Positions 1 through 10,600 of a stretch of DNA of 64,000 nucleotides are shown here, one piece after another (position 1 is the first letter of the stretch; each line of letters begins with the position of its first letter). The notes beneath the pieces are model-generated. The model saw only the letters and a program-made list of their open reading frames with translations. It was not told the DNA's origin and searched no databases. Position numbers and translations under genes: made by a program. Origin of the DNA: CAYRYU01 sp964428355 (GTDB lineage Bacteria; Muiribacteriota; Ozemobacteria; Ozemobacterales; Ozemobacteraceae); NCBI GenBank assembly GCA_964428355.1, contig CAYRYU010000005.1, forward strand, positions 77,616 to 141,615, given 5' to 3'.

Positions 1-380
1 TTGTCCTCGACTCCCCGCCCGAACAGTTTGTCACCTTCGATGTGAAGTTTGTATGGGTCGGTTTTCCAGAGAGAGAGCTCGCCTGGAGGAACGATGTCGG
101 TATGGGTCATGATCCAGAAGGTGCGATCGGAGGAGGTACCCCTGTAACGGGCGAGAAGGTTCGGTCTTACACCGCCCTTCGAAGCCTTGTCGGGAGCGTC
201 CATCCGTTTGATCTCGTCGAACTTGAGCTTCCTGAGCTGGCCTTCGAGCCAGACGGTCTTGTCCAGTTCTCCGGTACCCCCGCTGGCGGGGCAGACGGCG
301 GGAATGGCCACCAAACCGCGCTGGAGCTCGATCGCATAATCCCTGTAACCGTCGATCAGGTCGAACAACTTCTTTTCCAT
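1..380 (-). CDS. M20-family metallohydrolase (ArgE/DapE-like), 3' part beyond the window
   Basis: Only the first 126 codons are in the window; the gene runs off the left edge. The protein starts MEKKLFDLIDGYRDYAIELQ. It contains the M20 metal-ligand segment THTDIVPPGELSLW (about residues 92-105, with the H-x-D pair) and then GRGVEDN, the family's conserved G-x-G-x-x-D block. M20 enzymes are di-zinc hydrolases that cut amide bonds of N-acyl amino acids or short peptides in the cytoplasm. The ATG is preceded by AGGAGG at normal spacing. The gene is divergent from the PP2C phosphatase gene. The exact substrate (acetylornithine, succinyl-DAP, dipeptides) cannot be told from this fragment. Confidence 0.85.
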   Translation of the reverse strand, partial: MEKKLFDLIDGYRDYAIELQRGLVAIPAVCPASGGTGELDKTVWLEGQLRKLKFDEIKRMDAPDKASKGGVRPNLLARYRGTSSDRTFWIMTHTDIVPPGELSLWKTDPYKLHIEGDKLFGRGVED

Positions 381-407
381 AGTTTGTCCTCCTCAAAGGA
401 TGCCGCG

Positions 408-436
408 AGTATACACCAATTCTTTGGGCGGGATAA
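408..436 (-). promoter_or_regulatory. Possible promoter for the M20 gene
   Basis: On the minus strand a TATACT box (plus 408-413) lies 17 bases from TTATCC (plus 431-436), about 30 bases before the M20 start codon. The -10 is good and the -35 is weak. If real, it sits back to back with the promoter of the divergent phosphatase operon. Confidence 0.35.
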
Positions 437-460
437 GGAAAATTTGCCTCCCTCTTTTCC

Positions 461-489
461 TTGACCAGGGTTTGGGTAAAGGCTATAAT
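461..489 (+). promoter_or_regulatory. Sigma-70-type promoter of the PP2C operon
   Basis: TTGACC (461-466), a 17-base spacer and a perfect TATAAT (484-489) give a near-consensus promoter. Transcription would begin near 496, a short leader before the TTG start at 523. This argues against starting the phosphatase gene at the upstream ATG at 400, which would put the promoter inside the coding region. Confidence 0.8.
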
Positions 490-522
490 TTTCGCTTGAA
501 TTCGGCTTCGAAGGATTCTTCA

Positions 523-1335
523 TTGGAAATTTCCTATTCATCCGATCCAGGGATGGTTCGGCCCAACAACGAGGATTCCTACCTCGTCGTCCCCCCCTGG
601 AAGGAACCCGGGCTCTCCTCCGGCCTATGCCTTTTCGCCGTTGCCGACGGGATGGGCGGCCACAAGGGGGGTGAGGTCGCTTCCCGGTTGGCCCTGGATG
701 TCCTCCAGGCAATGGTATTCAATTCCGACCCCCTGAAGGCCGGTACCGAGGATCTCGAGAACGCCATTCTCGAAGCCAACAGCCGCGTTTTCCAGTTTTC
801 GCGTCAGAACCCCGACCTTTCGGGCATGGGAACCACCCTCACCGCCGGGCTGATCGCGGGTTCCAGGCTCCTGGTGGGCCATGTTGGAGACTCGAGGCTC
901 TACCGCCTTCGTCAAGGGGTCCTGGAGCAGATCTCGAGCGACCATTCCCTGATCGCCGATCAGGTGAAATCAGGGCGGTTGTCTGCCGAGGCGGCGAAAA
1001 ATCACCCTGCCCGCCATATTCTCAGCCGGGCTCTCGGAGTCCGGGAGTTTCTCAAGATCGATACCCTTTCTCTCGAGCTCGCGACCGATGACATCTTCCT
1101 TCTTTGCTCGGACGGCGTCACGACTCATCTCGAGGACCCCAAAATCAAGGAGCTTCTCCAGAGAAAGCCGTTCAAAAGTGTCGCCAGAGCCATCGTCGAT
1201 GAGGCCAATTCGATGGGCGGCAAGGACAATTCGACCATCGTGGCTTTTCATATCCGCGAGCTTCCAATTCCCTTTCCCGGCCGGTATTCCTGGCAAAGGC
1301 TCAGGGAAATCATCTATTACTGGGGGGTGAAATGA
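523..1335 (+). CDS. PP2C-family serine/threonine protein phosphatase
   Basis: This 270-residue cytoplasmic protein has the ordered PP2C motifs: RPNNEDS near residue 13 (metal Asp), FAVADGMGGHKGG near 38-50, GTTLTA, VGHVGDSRLYRL, LLCSDGV and the final KDNST. It should remove phosphate from Ser/Thr residues using two Mn/Mg ions, most likely opposing the kinase encoded two genes downstream. I chose the TTG at 523 because AAGGA sits 7 bases upstream and the promoter ends at 489. An in-frame ATG at 400 would add 41 residues with no family similarity. No membrane segment is seen. First gene of a four-gene operon. Confidence 0.93.
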   Translation: MEISYSSDPGMVRPNNEDSYLVVPPWKEPGLSSGLCLFAVADGMGGHKGGEVASRLALDVLQAMVFNSDPLKAGTEDLENAILEANSRVFQFSRQNPDLSGMGTTLTAGLIAGSRLLVGHVGDSRLYRLRQGVLEQISSDHSLIADQVKSGRLSAEAAKNHPARHILSRALGVREFLKIDTLSLELATDDIFLLCSDGVTTHLEDPKIKELLQRKPFKSVARAIVDEANSMGGKDNSTIVAFHIRELPIPFPGRYSWQRLREIIYYWGVK

Positions 1336-1422
1336 GGACATGACCGGTTCCCGCCCCGCCCCCGTCCCCGTCCGTCTCTCGTTCGAACCAAGGCAAATCA
1401 GCAATCCAGGAGGATTCAGGTT

Positions 1423-1980
1423 ATGGATATGGTGACGTTGTTGATCATTGGAGGCGTCGTAATTCTTGTGGCCATCGTTGTCGTGCTGGTCCTATCCAAG
1501 GACAAGGGAGGGGGAGGGACCACCGCTGTCCAGAATCCCCCTTCGGCCGAGAACAAGGGGGAATCCGTCACTTCCAAAAGGTTCAAGCAGGTCCTGTCCG
1601 GAAGCGACCTCCAGAACCAGATGAAGAAGGAGGACGAGGAGCTCCTGACGAAGTACACCGCGGGAACCGGTGAAGGAATCAGTGAGGTGGAAAAGCTGCT
1701 GGTTTCGGATCCCAACAATGTCGATCTCCTCGATTGGCTGGCATTCATGTATTACAGCAACAATGAGACTGACAAGGCCATCGAAACCTACAAGCGGGCT
1801 CTTGCGATCAAGCCCACGAACGAAAACCAGCATTATTACCTTGCCAACAGCTTCTTCAAGAAAGGTAACTACGCGGAAGCCCAGAAAGAATGGAATGAGG
1901 TCATCCGTCTGAAGCCCAACTCCAAGATCGCCAAAAACGCGCAGGAGAGAATCGACTTCATCCTGGCCAACAAGAAGTGA
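1423..1980 (+). CDS. Membrane-anchored TPR protein
   Basis: The 185-residue protein starts with one hydrophobic segment (about residues 4-24), then a charged, low-complexity linker, then a tetratricopeptide region (about 85-180) with the typical A-x-x-x-Y-K-R-A-L-A-I-K-P and Y-Y-L-A-N-S-F-F-K-K-G helices. It is therefore probably a signal-anchored scaffold. AGGAGG precedes the ATG; a second ATG two codons later is possible. It sits between the phosphatase and the kinase genes with only 17 bases to the kinase start, so it may be a partner or substrate of the phospho-signalling pair. That link is inference from position. Confidence 0.8.
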   Translation: MDMVTLLIIGGVVILVAIVVVLVLSKDKGGGGTTAVQNPPSAENKGESVTSKRFKQVLSGSDLQNQMKKEDEELLTKYTAGTGEGISEVEKLLVSDPNNVDLLDWLAFMYYSNNETDKAIETYKRALAIKPTNENQHYYLANSFFKKGNYAEAQKEWNEVIRLKPNSKIAKNAQERIDFILANKK

Positions 1981-1997
1981 GGTAGCGGTTCACCACC

Positions 1998-3647
1998 ATG
2001 CCCGCGATCGTCCCCGAACTCAAGAAGTTCAAGCTCCTAGACCTGATCGGTTGCGGAGGCATGGGGTATGTCTACATCGGGTTCGAACTGAAAACCGAGT
2101 CGCTCGTCGCCATCAAGGTCCTCGCTCCAGATTGCGCCAACGTCCCCGCGATCCTTCAACGGTTCAAGCTCGAAGGCCAGATCCTGAAATCCCTCAACCA
2201 CCCCTTCATCGTGAAATATATCGAGGACGGCCAGGAGGGCCCATTCCATTATCTCGTCATGGAATACGTGAAAGGCCTTTCGATGGAGGCCTTTCCTCTC
2301 AGCCACAATGCCACCAACCTTGGAATCAAGCAGACCATCCCGACCATCGAGGAGTACCTGACCCTCTTCATCAACTGCATGGAAGCGATGGGTTACTTCC
2401 ACAAACTGGGCCTGGTCCATCGGGACATCAAGCCTCAGAACATCATCCTCCAGGGTAACGAATACATCCCAAGATTCATCGATTTCGGGATCGCGAAATA
2501 CATCAAGGAGGATGACGACCTCAACCAGACTGCCGAACGCCTTTTCACGGTGGCATACGCGAGCCCCGAACAGATCACGAACAAGCCTATCGACCAGGTT
2601 TCCGACCTCTTCTCGTTCGGGGTCCTGATGTACGAGAAGCTTACGGGCCACCTCCCCTTCGTCGGAAAGAAGGAGATGGAAGTCTTCCTCGCCCAGACGA
2701 AATGGAACTTCCCCCCGCCACGACAGCTCGTCCCCGAGATTCCACAAAAGCTCGAGCACATCATCCTGAAGCTCCTTGCCAAAGACCCATCTTCACGTTA
2801 TCCGACCGCCGCCATGGTCCAGGGGGAAATGGAAAAGCTCCTGGAAGTCATCCGCCAGGGCAAGCAGGGATTGGGCATCAGCGGAATCTCCGACGAGATC
2901 CGGTCGATCGATCTTGGCCAAAGCGGTTTGCGCCGCGGTTTCAAGAAGAAGAGCCTCTCCGAGGAACAGGCCGCGGTCAAACGCGCCCGGACCGATTATC
3001 TCGAGGCAAAGAACCAGCTCCGGACCGCGAGCATGAAGTTCCGTACCGATCCCGACCAGATCGACCAGCTGAAAATGGTCTGCAACACTCTCCAGATCGA
3101 GTATGAGCGTATGCAGGCCCAGACGAAGATGGCCTTGGGTTTCAAAAGCCAGCCTCTCGTGATCGACCGGTTCAATTCGATCCTCAAGCTCGAGACGATC
3201 GCGTTCGAGAAGCGCGGAATTCCTTTCCAGATCAATACTCTCGAACAGAAACTCGCGCACACCGACGGCAGCGAGATCGTCGTGGGAAGCCTGAACTTCT
3301 CCGAACGCGCAAAGCGCATCTATTCGATCAACCAGAAGGATTCATTCCTTGCCTGGGACTCCTCCAACTGGTTCTTCAACTCCTATGACGAAAAGGATTT
3401 CCCCATCTTCGTAATGATCGGAAACCGGGAGATGCCTCATCCCCCCAACGGGTTTCGGGGCTTCTTCTGGCCCTTCGAATTCGTCGTCGCCATCAACAAA
3501 CTTGGGCGGACAGGGGTTGCGATCATCGAAACCTTCAAGGGGGTGGACCGGAACGGCCAGGCGGTGTTCTCCCAACACAAGGAAGTCATCCTCTTTTCCC
3601 AGAATCTTTTCGAAGCCATCGTCCAGGTCCCGGCCGCCAAGAAATGA
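1998..3647 (+). CDS. Serine/threonine protein kinase with unknown C-terminal domain
   Basis: Residues 11 to about 285 form a Hanks-type kinase: glycine loop IGCGGMGYVYIG (18-28), ATP Lys40 in VAIKVL, catalytic loop HRDIKPQN (141-148), DFG (162-164) and the ASPEQ activation-segment end. All catalytic residues are present, so it should be active. After this come a charged, probably helical stretch (about 315-380) and a C-terminal region of about 150 residues with aromatic motifs such as SSNWFFNSYDEKDFP that I do not recognise. There is no membrane span or PASTA domain, unlike PknB-type kinases. The gene follows PP2C and TPR genes and overlaps the next gene by 4 bases (ATGA). Confidence 0.93.
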   Translation: MPAIVPELKKFKLLDLIGCGGMGYVYIGFELKTESLVAIKVLAPDCANVPAILQRFKLEGQILKSLNHPFIVKYIEDGQEGPFHYLVMEYVKGLSMEAFPLSHNATNLGIKQTIPTIEEYLTLFINCMEAMGYFHKLGLVHRDIKPQNIILQGNEYIPRFIDFGIAKYIKEDDDLNQTAERLFTVAYASPEQITNKPIDQVSDLFSFGVLMYEKLTGHLPFVGKKEMEVFLAQTKWNFPPPRQLVPEIPQKLEHIILKLLAKDPSSRYPTAAMVQGEMEKLLEVIRQGKQGLGISGISDEIRSIDLGQSGLRRGFKKKSLSEEQAAVKRARTDYLEAKNQLRTASMKFRTDPDQIDQLKMVCNTLQIEYERMQAQTKMALGFKSQPLVIDRFNSILKLETIAFEKRGIPFQINTLEQKLAHTDGSEIVVGSLNFSERAKRIYSINQKDSFLAWDSSNWFFNSYDEKDFPIFVMIGNREMPHPPNGFRGFFWPFEFVVAINKLGRTGVAIIETFKGVDRNGQAVFSQHKEVILFSQNLFEAIVQVPAAKK

Positions 3648-4111
3648 AGCCCGATCTGGCGCGGCAACTTTTCTCCGCGATTCAAAGACTCACCCAACAG
3701 GTCGATCTCCTTTCCCAGCTTAATTCGGATTTCCTGAAACCTTCCGCCACCACACAAGTCATTCAGCCGCTTCTCGATCAAAGGGAACTGGTCCTCCAGG
3801 ATTTCCAGGACACTCGCCGGGAGCTCGATCTGCTCCTCGAGGAGTCGGGGACCGGATCACCCCCGTTTTCCCTTGCCCGGGTCAGGGATCTGGCGGAAGC
3901 CGCTTCGCCCGAGGGGGGGGAAATCGTTTTACGGTTGCGTCAAGCGCTCGAAGCTCTGGTCGACTCGGACAGAAAAGTCCAGGATCGACTCGGGAAGGAA
4001 AAGATCGACCTTTCCGAAAGCATCAGGACCCTTCGAAAAGGTTCGAAGGCCATGAAAGGCTACGTCCAGGCCGACCCCCGGGGAAGCTGCTTCATAGACA
4101 AGATCAAGTGA
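3644..4111 (+). CDS. Coiled-coil hypothetical protein of the kinase operon
   Basis: This 155-residue protein starts at an ATG overlapping the kinase stop (ATGA), so it is almost certainly translated with the kinase. It has no signal peptide or membrane segment and is rich in Leu, Glu, Lys, Gln and Arg, with long predicted helices throughout (for example SQLNSDFLKPSATTQ and later LRQALEALVDSD). I recognise no domain. Its size and helical character would suit an adaptor for the kinase or its TPR partner, but that is only an inference from position. A perfect 14-base palindrome overlaps the stop codon. Confidence 0.7.
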   Translation: MKPDLARQLFSAIQRLTQQVDLLSQLNSDFLKPSATTQVIQPLLDQRELVLQDFQDTRRELDLLLEESGTGSPPFSLARVRDLAEAASPEGGEIVLRLRQALEALVDSDRKVQDRLGKEKIDLSESIRTLRKGSKAMKGYVQADPRGSCFIDKIK

Positions 4112-4165
4112 TCCGGCCGGATCAAGCGATCCAGCCGGTTCCCCACCCGGAGATCCGGGGAGAAT

Positions 4166-4192
4166 CGAAAAAGAGGCGGATCACCGCCTCTT
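4166..4192 (-). terminator. Intrinsic terminator of ybaB
   Basis: AAGAGGCGG-ATCA-CCGCCTCTT forms a 9-bp stem with a 4-base loop (4171-4192). Read on the minus strand it is followed by a run of five T. It lies about 80 bases beyond the ybaB stop and also separates it from the convergent kinase operon. Confidence 0.75.
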
Positions 4193-4273
4193 CCATCAGC
4201 TTCGGTTGATTCCCCGCCGCAAACGAAACCCCGGATTCCGGGGGCTTTCTCCTCCGGGGGCCGGTCGGGTTGG

Positions 4274-4597
4274 TCAGAACATTCCAGGGATGTTCATTCC
4301 TCCGGTGATCTTGCCCATCTCTTCCTGGACCATTTCCTGGGACTTTTTCAAACCCGAATTGACCGCTGAAAGAACCAGGTCCTGAAGGGTTTCCACGTCC
4401 TCGGGGTCGACCGCTTCCTTGTTGATGGAGATCTTCACCAGTTCCTGGGCTCCGTTGAAAACGACCGTGATCATCCCACCGCCAACACTTGCTTCTATGG
4501 TCTTTTCCTTCAGTTCCTCCTGGGCCTTGGCGATCTTCTCCTGCATCTTCTGGGCTTGCTTCATGAGGGACTGCATGTTTGCACCTTTTCCGAACAT
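4274..4597 (-). CDS. ybaB: YbaB/EbfC family nucleoid-associated protein
   Basis: The 107-residue protein matches the family in length and layout: an N-terminal helix MFGKGANMQSLMKQAQKMQE, the conserved strand GGGMITVVFNGAQELVKISI, then EAVDPEDVETLQDLVLSAVN and a short Gly/Met-rich tail. YbaB proteins form dimers that bind DNA with little sequence preference. The start at 4597 has GGAG upstream; an in-frame ATT-type extension to 4648 would add 17 residues lacking family similarity. In many genomes ybaB lies between dnaX and recR; here neither is nearby. It is downstream of the giant gene on the same strand. Confidence 0.92.
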   Translation of the reverse strand: MFGKGANMQSLMKQAQKMQEKIAKAQEELKEKTIEASVGGGMITVVFNGAQELVKISINKEAVDPEDVETLQDLVLSAVNSGLKKSQEMVQEEMGKITGGMNIPGMF

Positions 4598-4650
4598 GGT
4601 CGACTCCTTTGAAAAATGCTCTCCGGGAAACTGCGCCAATGATATCATCC

Positions 4651-7600
4651 TCAGCGCAAAACCGCAAATTTACCCCTCTTCTTCCGGGCCCCCTTTCCTG
4701 AAGTTTCGAGCTGCATTTCGAGAGTATAGAAATAGACACCGTTTGCCAGTTTCCGGGGAAGGCGCCATGCGAAGACGTTGGACCCGGCCTTCCCGAAAAT
4801 GGTCTGGTTATCCACCTCGTCCCCGGCGGAATCATGGATCGTCAGCTCCACTTCTCCGGGGAAGGTGAGGAAGAATCCGAAGAATAGTTGCTCTCCCCTG
4901 ACCGGGCTGGGCCAGACCCCGACCTGGTCCATGCGGTTCTCCGGGACATATCTCACTTTTGCGAAAACGGAGGGGTCCACAAGGGAGGTTACGGTCAGAA
5001 CATCGTTAGGCCGGATCGAAATGATCGCCTGAAGCGGTTCGGTGCTTCCCTGCTGCAATTTCAGGGACCCCTGGAATTTTCCGGAATGCACTCCCGATTC
5101 GGTCAGGGCCAGATCAAACCCTCCCGGATCCGCGTCGGAAATGATCCGGACCCCAGTCCTGTCGGCATTCAGCCAGTTCGAATCCTCCCCCTCAACCTCG
5201 ATGAAAAGGCGATCCTGGTTGAGATCGCCTTCCACGCGCCGCTGGAAGTGTTCCTCGAGGAAGAGGTTGATCCCGATGATTCTTGAAGGGGGTGAATCAT
5301 CCTTCGCCTTGAAATGGTAGGCTTTCCGGTCCTTGTTCAAACGAGGACTGGTGAAGACAACGGGTTCCCCCGGAACCAGCGGAACCGAGGTCCCCTCGGA
5401 ATTTCCCTCGAAGACCATCTTTCCCCGGAACCGCCGGCTTCCTTGAGCCGCGGGACCGAGGGGAACCAGTCTCACCTCCCGGGAGCCGGAAGAAAGAATG
5501 TAGGCTTCGGAATACCCCGCGGAAACGGGCCCCGAAGCGACCGATTCGACGTAGGCAAATGAGTTGTACAAAATCGGGGAATCGATCGGGACCTGGAAGG
5601 CGGGATCCGCGAAAAGCGTTATTCCCTGCGAACCAAGCCCTGTGAAGGCTATCGGTCCCGGGTGAAGGGGCTGGCCAAGATCGTCGGTCATGGCTGGGAA
5701 CTCCGCCCGAAGGAGGATACCGGGAGGGAGATACCGGCGGGGAATCCATGTGAAGGTTAGGGCGGGGTTCGGTCCTGGTACAAGATCGGTGGCAATCGTT
5801 TCAGAGGCGGAAATGACGGTCAATCCGGGGGCTGTGGAAGGCCTTGCCATCGGCCGGGAAAAACTTGCAACAATGGCGGCGGTCTCGGGTACCCCCGTCT
5901 CGCCATCGGATGGATTGGTCCCAAGAAGGGTCGGAAGAGGTGCCACACGGAAACTCAGCGCGGGTTTTCCGCCGAACTCCAGAACCGCGGCCGCCTGGAC
6001 TCCTCTCGCAAGACCGATCGTGGAACTGCCGGAAAACAAGCCGGGGGAGGTGGCAACTTCGTTGAGGATCTTGGTATCAGTCCATCCCGCCGCGGTGAAA
6101 CGCACAAGGCGTGTCTCGGGGCGGGTTCCAAACAGATCGGTCGCAGTGGCGAGGATGATCACGGATCCAGGGACCACCTCTCCCGTCCGGGAAACCGACT
6201 GGCCGGCCCGTGGGGCGATCCCGGTGTACAACTCGAGGGTGACGGTCCCGATCCCACGGGTCCCGAACCTGGTTCCGGTGGGGGCGATCGAAATTCCATT
6301 TGAGTCGAAAAGAGACCTGCTCAATTCGACGGAATGGTTGGTTCCCTGGCTCCACCCATCGACGGGAGAGATTAGAACGGTCCGGCCGTCCGGTTTCAGG
6401 ATCCTGGAAAGACTGAGTTCCGCGCCGTTCGGACCCAGAACACGGATTCCCGAAGCCAGCGAAGCTTCCTCGAGAAGATTGTCGAAGCCCAATTCGATGT
6501 CGCGGTCCAGGTGCAGGCCGACACTCCCCGAAGCGGGGTTCATGGAAAGCAGGACGGGCCGGGGCCGCACGGTCAGCCCCAGGTTCTTTGGGGGATCCCC
6601 CTGGGAGATGATCTCGATCGTGGCCCCCGACGAGGCATTGTATGGGAGTGAAGCACGGAAAATCCCGGAATTGGCGGACGTTTCGACCAGATACAGCTGG
6701 ACTCCCCTTATCGAACCATCCGTGGAATTGATCCACAATCTCGTCGAATCAACGGTGGAGAAGGAGGGATCGTCTGCAACCACTTCCAGGAAAAGTGTTC
6801 CGTCGGGTGGAACGAATGTCGAGGTTGCGGACCATGTGGAATCACGGAAGTTCCAGATCCTGTGGACAACCGAAGGAGGAGGCGGGGGAGCCTGAACCTG
6901 GAACCTCGTCACGAATGGCGTTCCAAGCACCCGCCCGAGGGTGTCCGCAACCTCTGAAGCCACCCGGATTTCGTAGTTTCCGAGCAGGTCCAGCAGGAAA
7001 TCCGGTTTGAGCGTCAACTGCTTGTGATCGGAAGTCCAGAGCAGGGTGGTTCCAAGAGGAACGGGATTTCCAACGCGACGGATGGTGAAAACCGTTGAAG
7101 GAGAAACGAGGAACGAGGAATCCACAGGGTGGGTGAACTCCCAGAAGGGCCAGACATCGGCAGGGACTCCGATCGCTCCGCTCGCGGGATGGACCGAAAG
7201 GACCCCGAAGTCCTGGCTGATCTTGAAGTTCCGGACCATGTGGGGCGCAACCTCCGGAGCAACGGCGAGGTTCCCCCCCGGCTTATCGGGGACCGTCAGG
7301 TTTCCGATGAATTCCCCGGGATGGTTCTCGGAAAGCAGGAAAGAAAAGGTTGCAGAGCCATCGGACCATGATCCCAGGAGTGTCTCGCCCCCTTGAATTC
7401 TCAGGTCCGTCCCGGAAAGTTTCGTCCACAAGGTGATCCCTGGCGGAAGTTCGGAATTGTCCGGAACCGGAACAGTCAGGCCGGAATCCCGAAAAATCTC
7501 GAAGGAGGTGTAATTCGGAGCCCTGGTTGAAAATCGGGCAAGGGTCTTTGCGAATGAAAGCCCGTCGGCGTCCTTGAGGTTTCCGTTGACCTCGATGAAG

Positions 7601-10600
7601 ACCTCGGAGTCAGTGGCAAGAGACCCCTGAACGGTTATGTCCTTCGGCCCGGGAAGTCCCAGGGTCGAAGGAACGAAGCCGAGCTTGTCTGCCAGCCTCA
7701 GACTGGTCGCGTCAAGGGAGGCTGAGGAAACAGGTTTGTTCGTCTGGACATGGAACACGGTGTCAAGCTGGAGGTCCGTTGTCCCAGATGCCGGGAAGAA
7801 CCCAACGACGATCGGAAACTCCGGAATCAGGAAGCTTCGGAAAAACGTCCGGTCCCTGATCGAACGTATCGTGAAATCTGTGTTTCCCTCATCGAAAACC
7901 TCGACAGCCCCCATGAATAGGCCCGAAGAAGGGGACGATTCCACAAGGCTCATGGTCGTTGTCGCAGATTTCGAAAAAACCTCGATCAGAGTGGCATCGT
8001 AGGTCGATGAAGAAAGGTCATCCGCCGTGATCTGGACGTAGAGCATCTGCCCCGGAAGAACGAGCGCCCCCTGGGGAACGGGAACCGTTCGCCCTGGATC
8101 GGAGAAAACGCTCAGGTCATGGATCGAATCAGGAGGAACGGTGGTTGTCTGGGTCGTGAACTGGAACTCGAGCGGACCGGGAGGAGGGTTCCCCGACCGG
8201 TCGGTCACTCCATCGATCCTGACGTTGTAGGTCAATCCAAAATCGAGTGGGAAGACGGGGCGAAGGGTAATCGAATACGACGCGGCCCCATAGTCGACCA
8301 GGCAGGGGACCGAGGTGGCCACCTGCGTCATCCTGACGCTGAGCGGGTTGACGGTCGCGGGATCGAGCGCCTCGTCCGAGGTGACCTGGACCAGCGTCAT
8401 GATGGAGTTGCCGGCCGAACCCGACGCGGGTTGGGTGGGAGCCAACCCCGGAAAGGTTATGAAAAGACCGGTCGAGGCAACCGGATTCTGCGCTGACCGG
8501 AACCTCAACAACGTCCGGTCGGCCAGGCCCGCGAAGGAAAACGAACCCCGGAAAACCCCGGTCCCCGGACCGGTTTCAAGAAGGGAGGTGACTGATCCGA
8601 TGGAAACGTCGACCTGGGTGCGATCGATGGTCAGACCGGAGGCATCAGAACCGATCGCTTCGAGGAAGACCGTTCCGGTCGCCTTGTAGTCAGACCCGGG
8701 ATCTATCTGGCTGAACGGGGAATAGGAGGAATCCCTGAACTGGCGGATGGCGGCAACCGAAGACGGGGGAGTCCAGGCCGGTTGGGTGTGGAACTTGAAC
8801 CCGACTTCACGAAATATGGGGTTTCCAGTTCCACCCTTCAGACCCGAAGAGGAAAATGGCAGGAAAACCAGGTAATCCTCGTCCGGGGAAAGCTGGGAAT
8901 CCGGCTTGACAAGTAACCCCATGTTCCCGGTTTCCAACGAAAGGGTTGCCTGAACATCCGTCCCGCCCCTCAGCAGCCGGACCGAGGAAGAGGAAACCGT
9001 CGCGGGATCGAGCGGGTAATCGAAGCGTATCGTGATCGCCGAATCCAGACGTACTCCTGTGGCACCGCTGGCTGGACCTGGTCCGGACAGGGTGTCCAGG
9101 AATGTGGTTCCAGGAATCCACTGTGGGAAATCGATGGAAAGGGTTGCTGCCCGGGCGGGGTTTCCAGACCACGAGAAGCCGAGTTCGCCGTGGGCGGTGG
9201 AAGGCAAAGGAGCGGGGAAGCCGTGAATCGAAAAAGTGCCCAGATTTACCATACCGTAGAAATAGCCCCCCGAATTCGATGCCGTTTCATAGGCCTGAAC
9301 GATCGAACTTCCGTTCCAGGATTGCTTCAGGCCCACCGGAACCACGTCCCGGGTCTGTGTTGCCCCATCCGTTCCGGTAAGCTTGATGAAGACCCAGGAG
9401 TCATCCCGGATGCTTTCATCGGGAAGGAACGGCACGAGGAAAAGTGCGTCGCGATAGAGGGCCAGTGAATCCACTGTGGTTGGTTGGGTGGACGAAGCCT
9501 GCGTGGAGAAATGAAGGGTGAATGTTGCGGGGAGGTTCGAGAAGGGGTTTCCTGAATCATCCTTGATCCCAGGCCCGAAAGCAACGGTGTAGGGGGCATC
9601 AGTTACCAGGAGTCCTTCCGGGGTGTCATCGGGGTCGATTTTGACGGTGCTTCCTGAAAAAAACAATGCGAAGCTTGCCGGAACGCCGTTTCGCCTGAAT
9701 TGGAAAGAACCCGGAGTGAAACTCGGAGGCCACATCGGTTCCGAAAAGGTGAAGATGGGCTGCTGATCGATGGTGAGGGCGGAGGTTCCATCGGGGGGAA
9801 AGAAACCGACCAGCGTCGGGGGGATGATATCCTCCGCGAAGAAGGAATACTCGAGAGGCCCAACCATGGGGTTCCCGACCTCATCCACGAGACCGGCCAC
9901 GGAAACCGCGTAGTTTCCTTCGCTAACCAGAGGCGAGGCAGGAGTGATGGTCAGGATCTTCCGGGTCCCGTCGAGGGATATCGAGGTGGGAACCGTTGCT
10001 CCTCCAAGCAGGAGCCGGGCGGAGGTCGCGGAAAGGCTCGAAGGGTCGATTCTTTCATCCGCCTGGATTGTTATCGACGTTCCGACGGGAACGTTGGCGG
10101 CTCCCGAGGCGGGATTGACCGGCGCCAGATGGGGCCAGGTGACGAGAAGGCTCGCGCTTGCCGACAAGGTTTCGAGGGACTGGGCTACGAACCTGAACCT
10201 GTCGGAAAGTCCCGCGAAGGATGAAGACCCTTGAAACACCCCTGAAGAGGAGGCGGTTTCCAGGCAATCTACCGTCCACCCCGTCGACAAGGAGGCAACC
10301 GCCACATCCCGCGTGAGGGATGCGCCGTCGGTCCCCGAAAGGCGGATGAAGACGGTTCCGGTGGCAGGATAGTCCTGGTCATTGGAAAGAAGGACGGTGA
10401 AACTTGCATCGGCGAAAAGGGAAACAGAGGCGATGGACAGCGGAGGAGTGCGGGAAGCCTGCGTGGTGAAACTCCCCGAATACGTTGCCGGAACGTTGAA
10501 AAACGGGTTGTCGAGAGTATCCCTGACTTGGGGCCCGATTTCTACGAAGTAGGTGAGCTGGGGAAACAGGAACCCGCTTCCCGGAATCTCGTCAGGATCG

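Noticed and set aside
400..522. Upstream ATG start for the PP2C gene
   Set aside because: The TTGACC-17-TATAAT promoter lies inside that extension, and a good ribosome site serves the TTG at 523.
4110..4123. Perfect 14-base palindrome at the end of the kinase operon as an operator
   Set aside because: It overlaps a stop codon at an operon end with no gene starting nearby; more likely a chance or weak terminator element.
5690..6895. 401-residue plus-strand ORF
   Set aside because: It is antisense to the giant Ig gene, has biased shadow composition and no ribosome site or domain.
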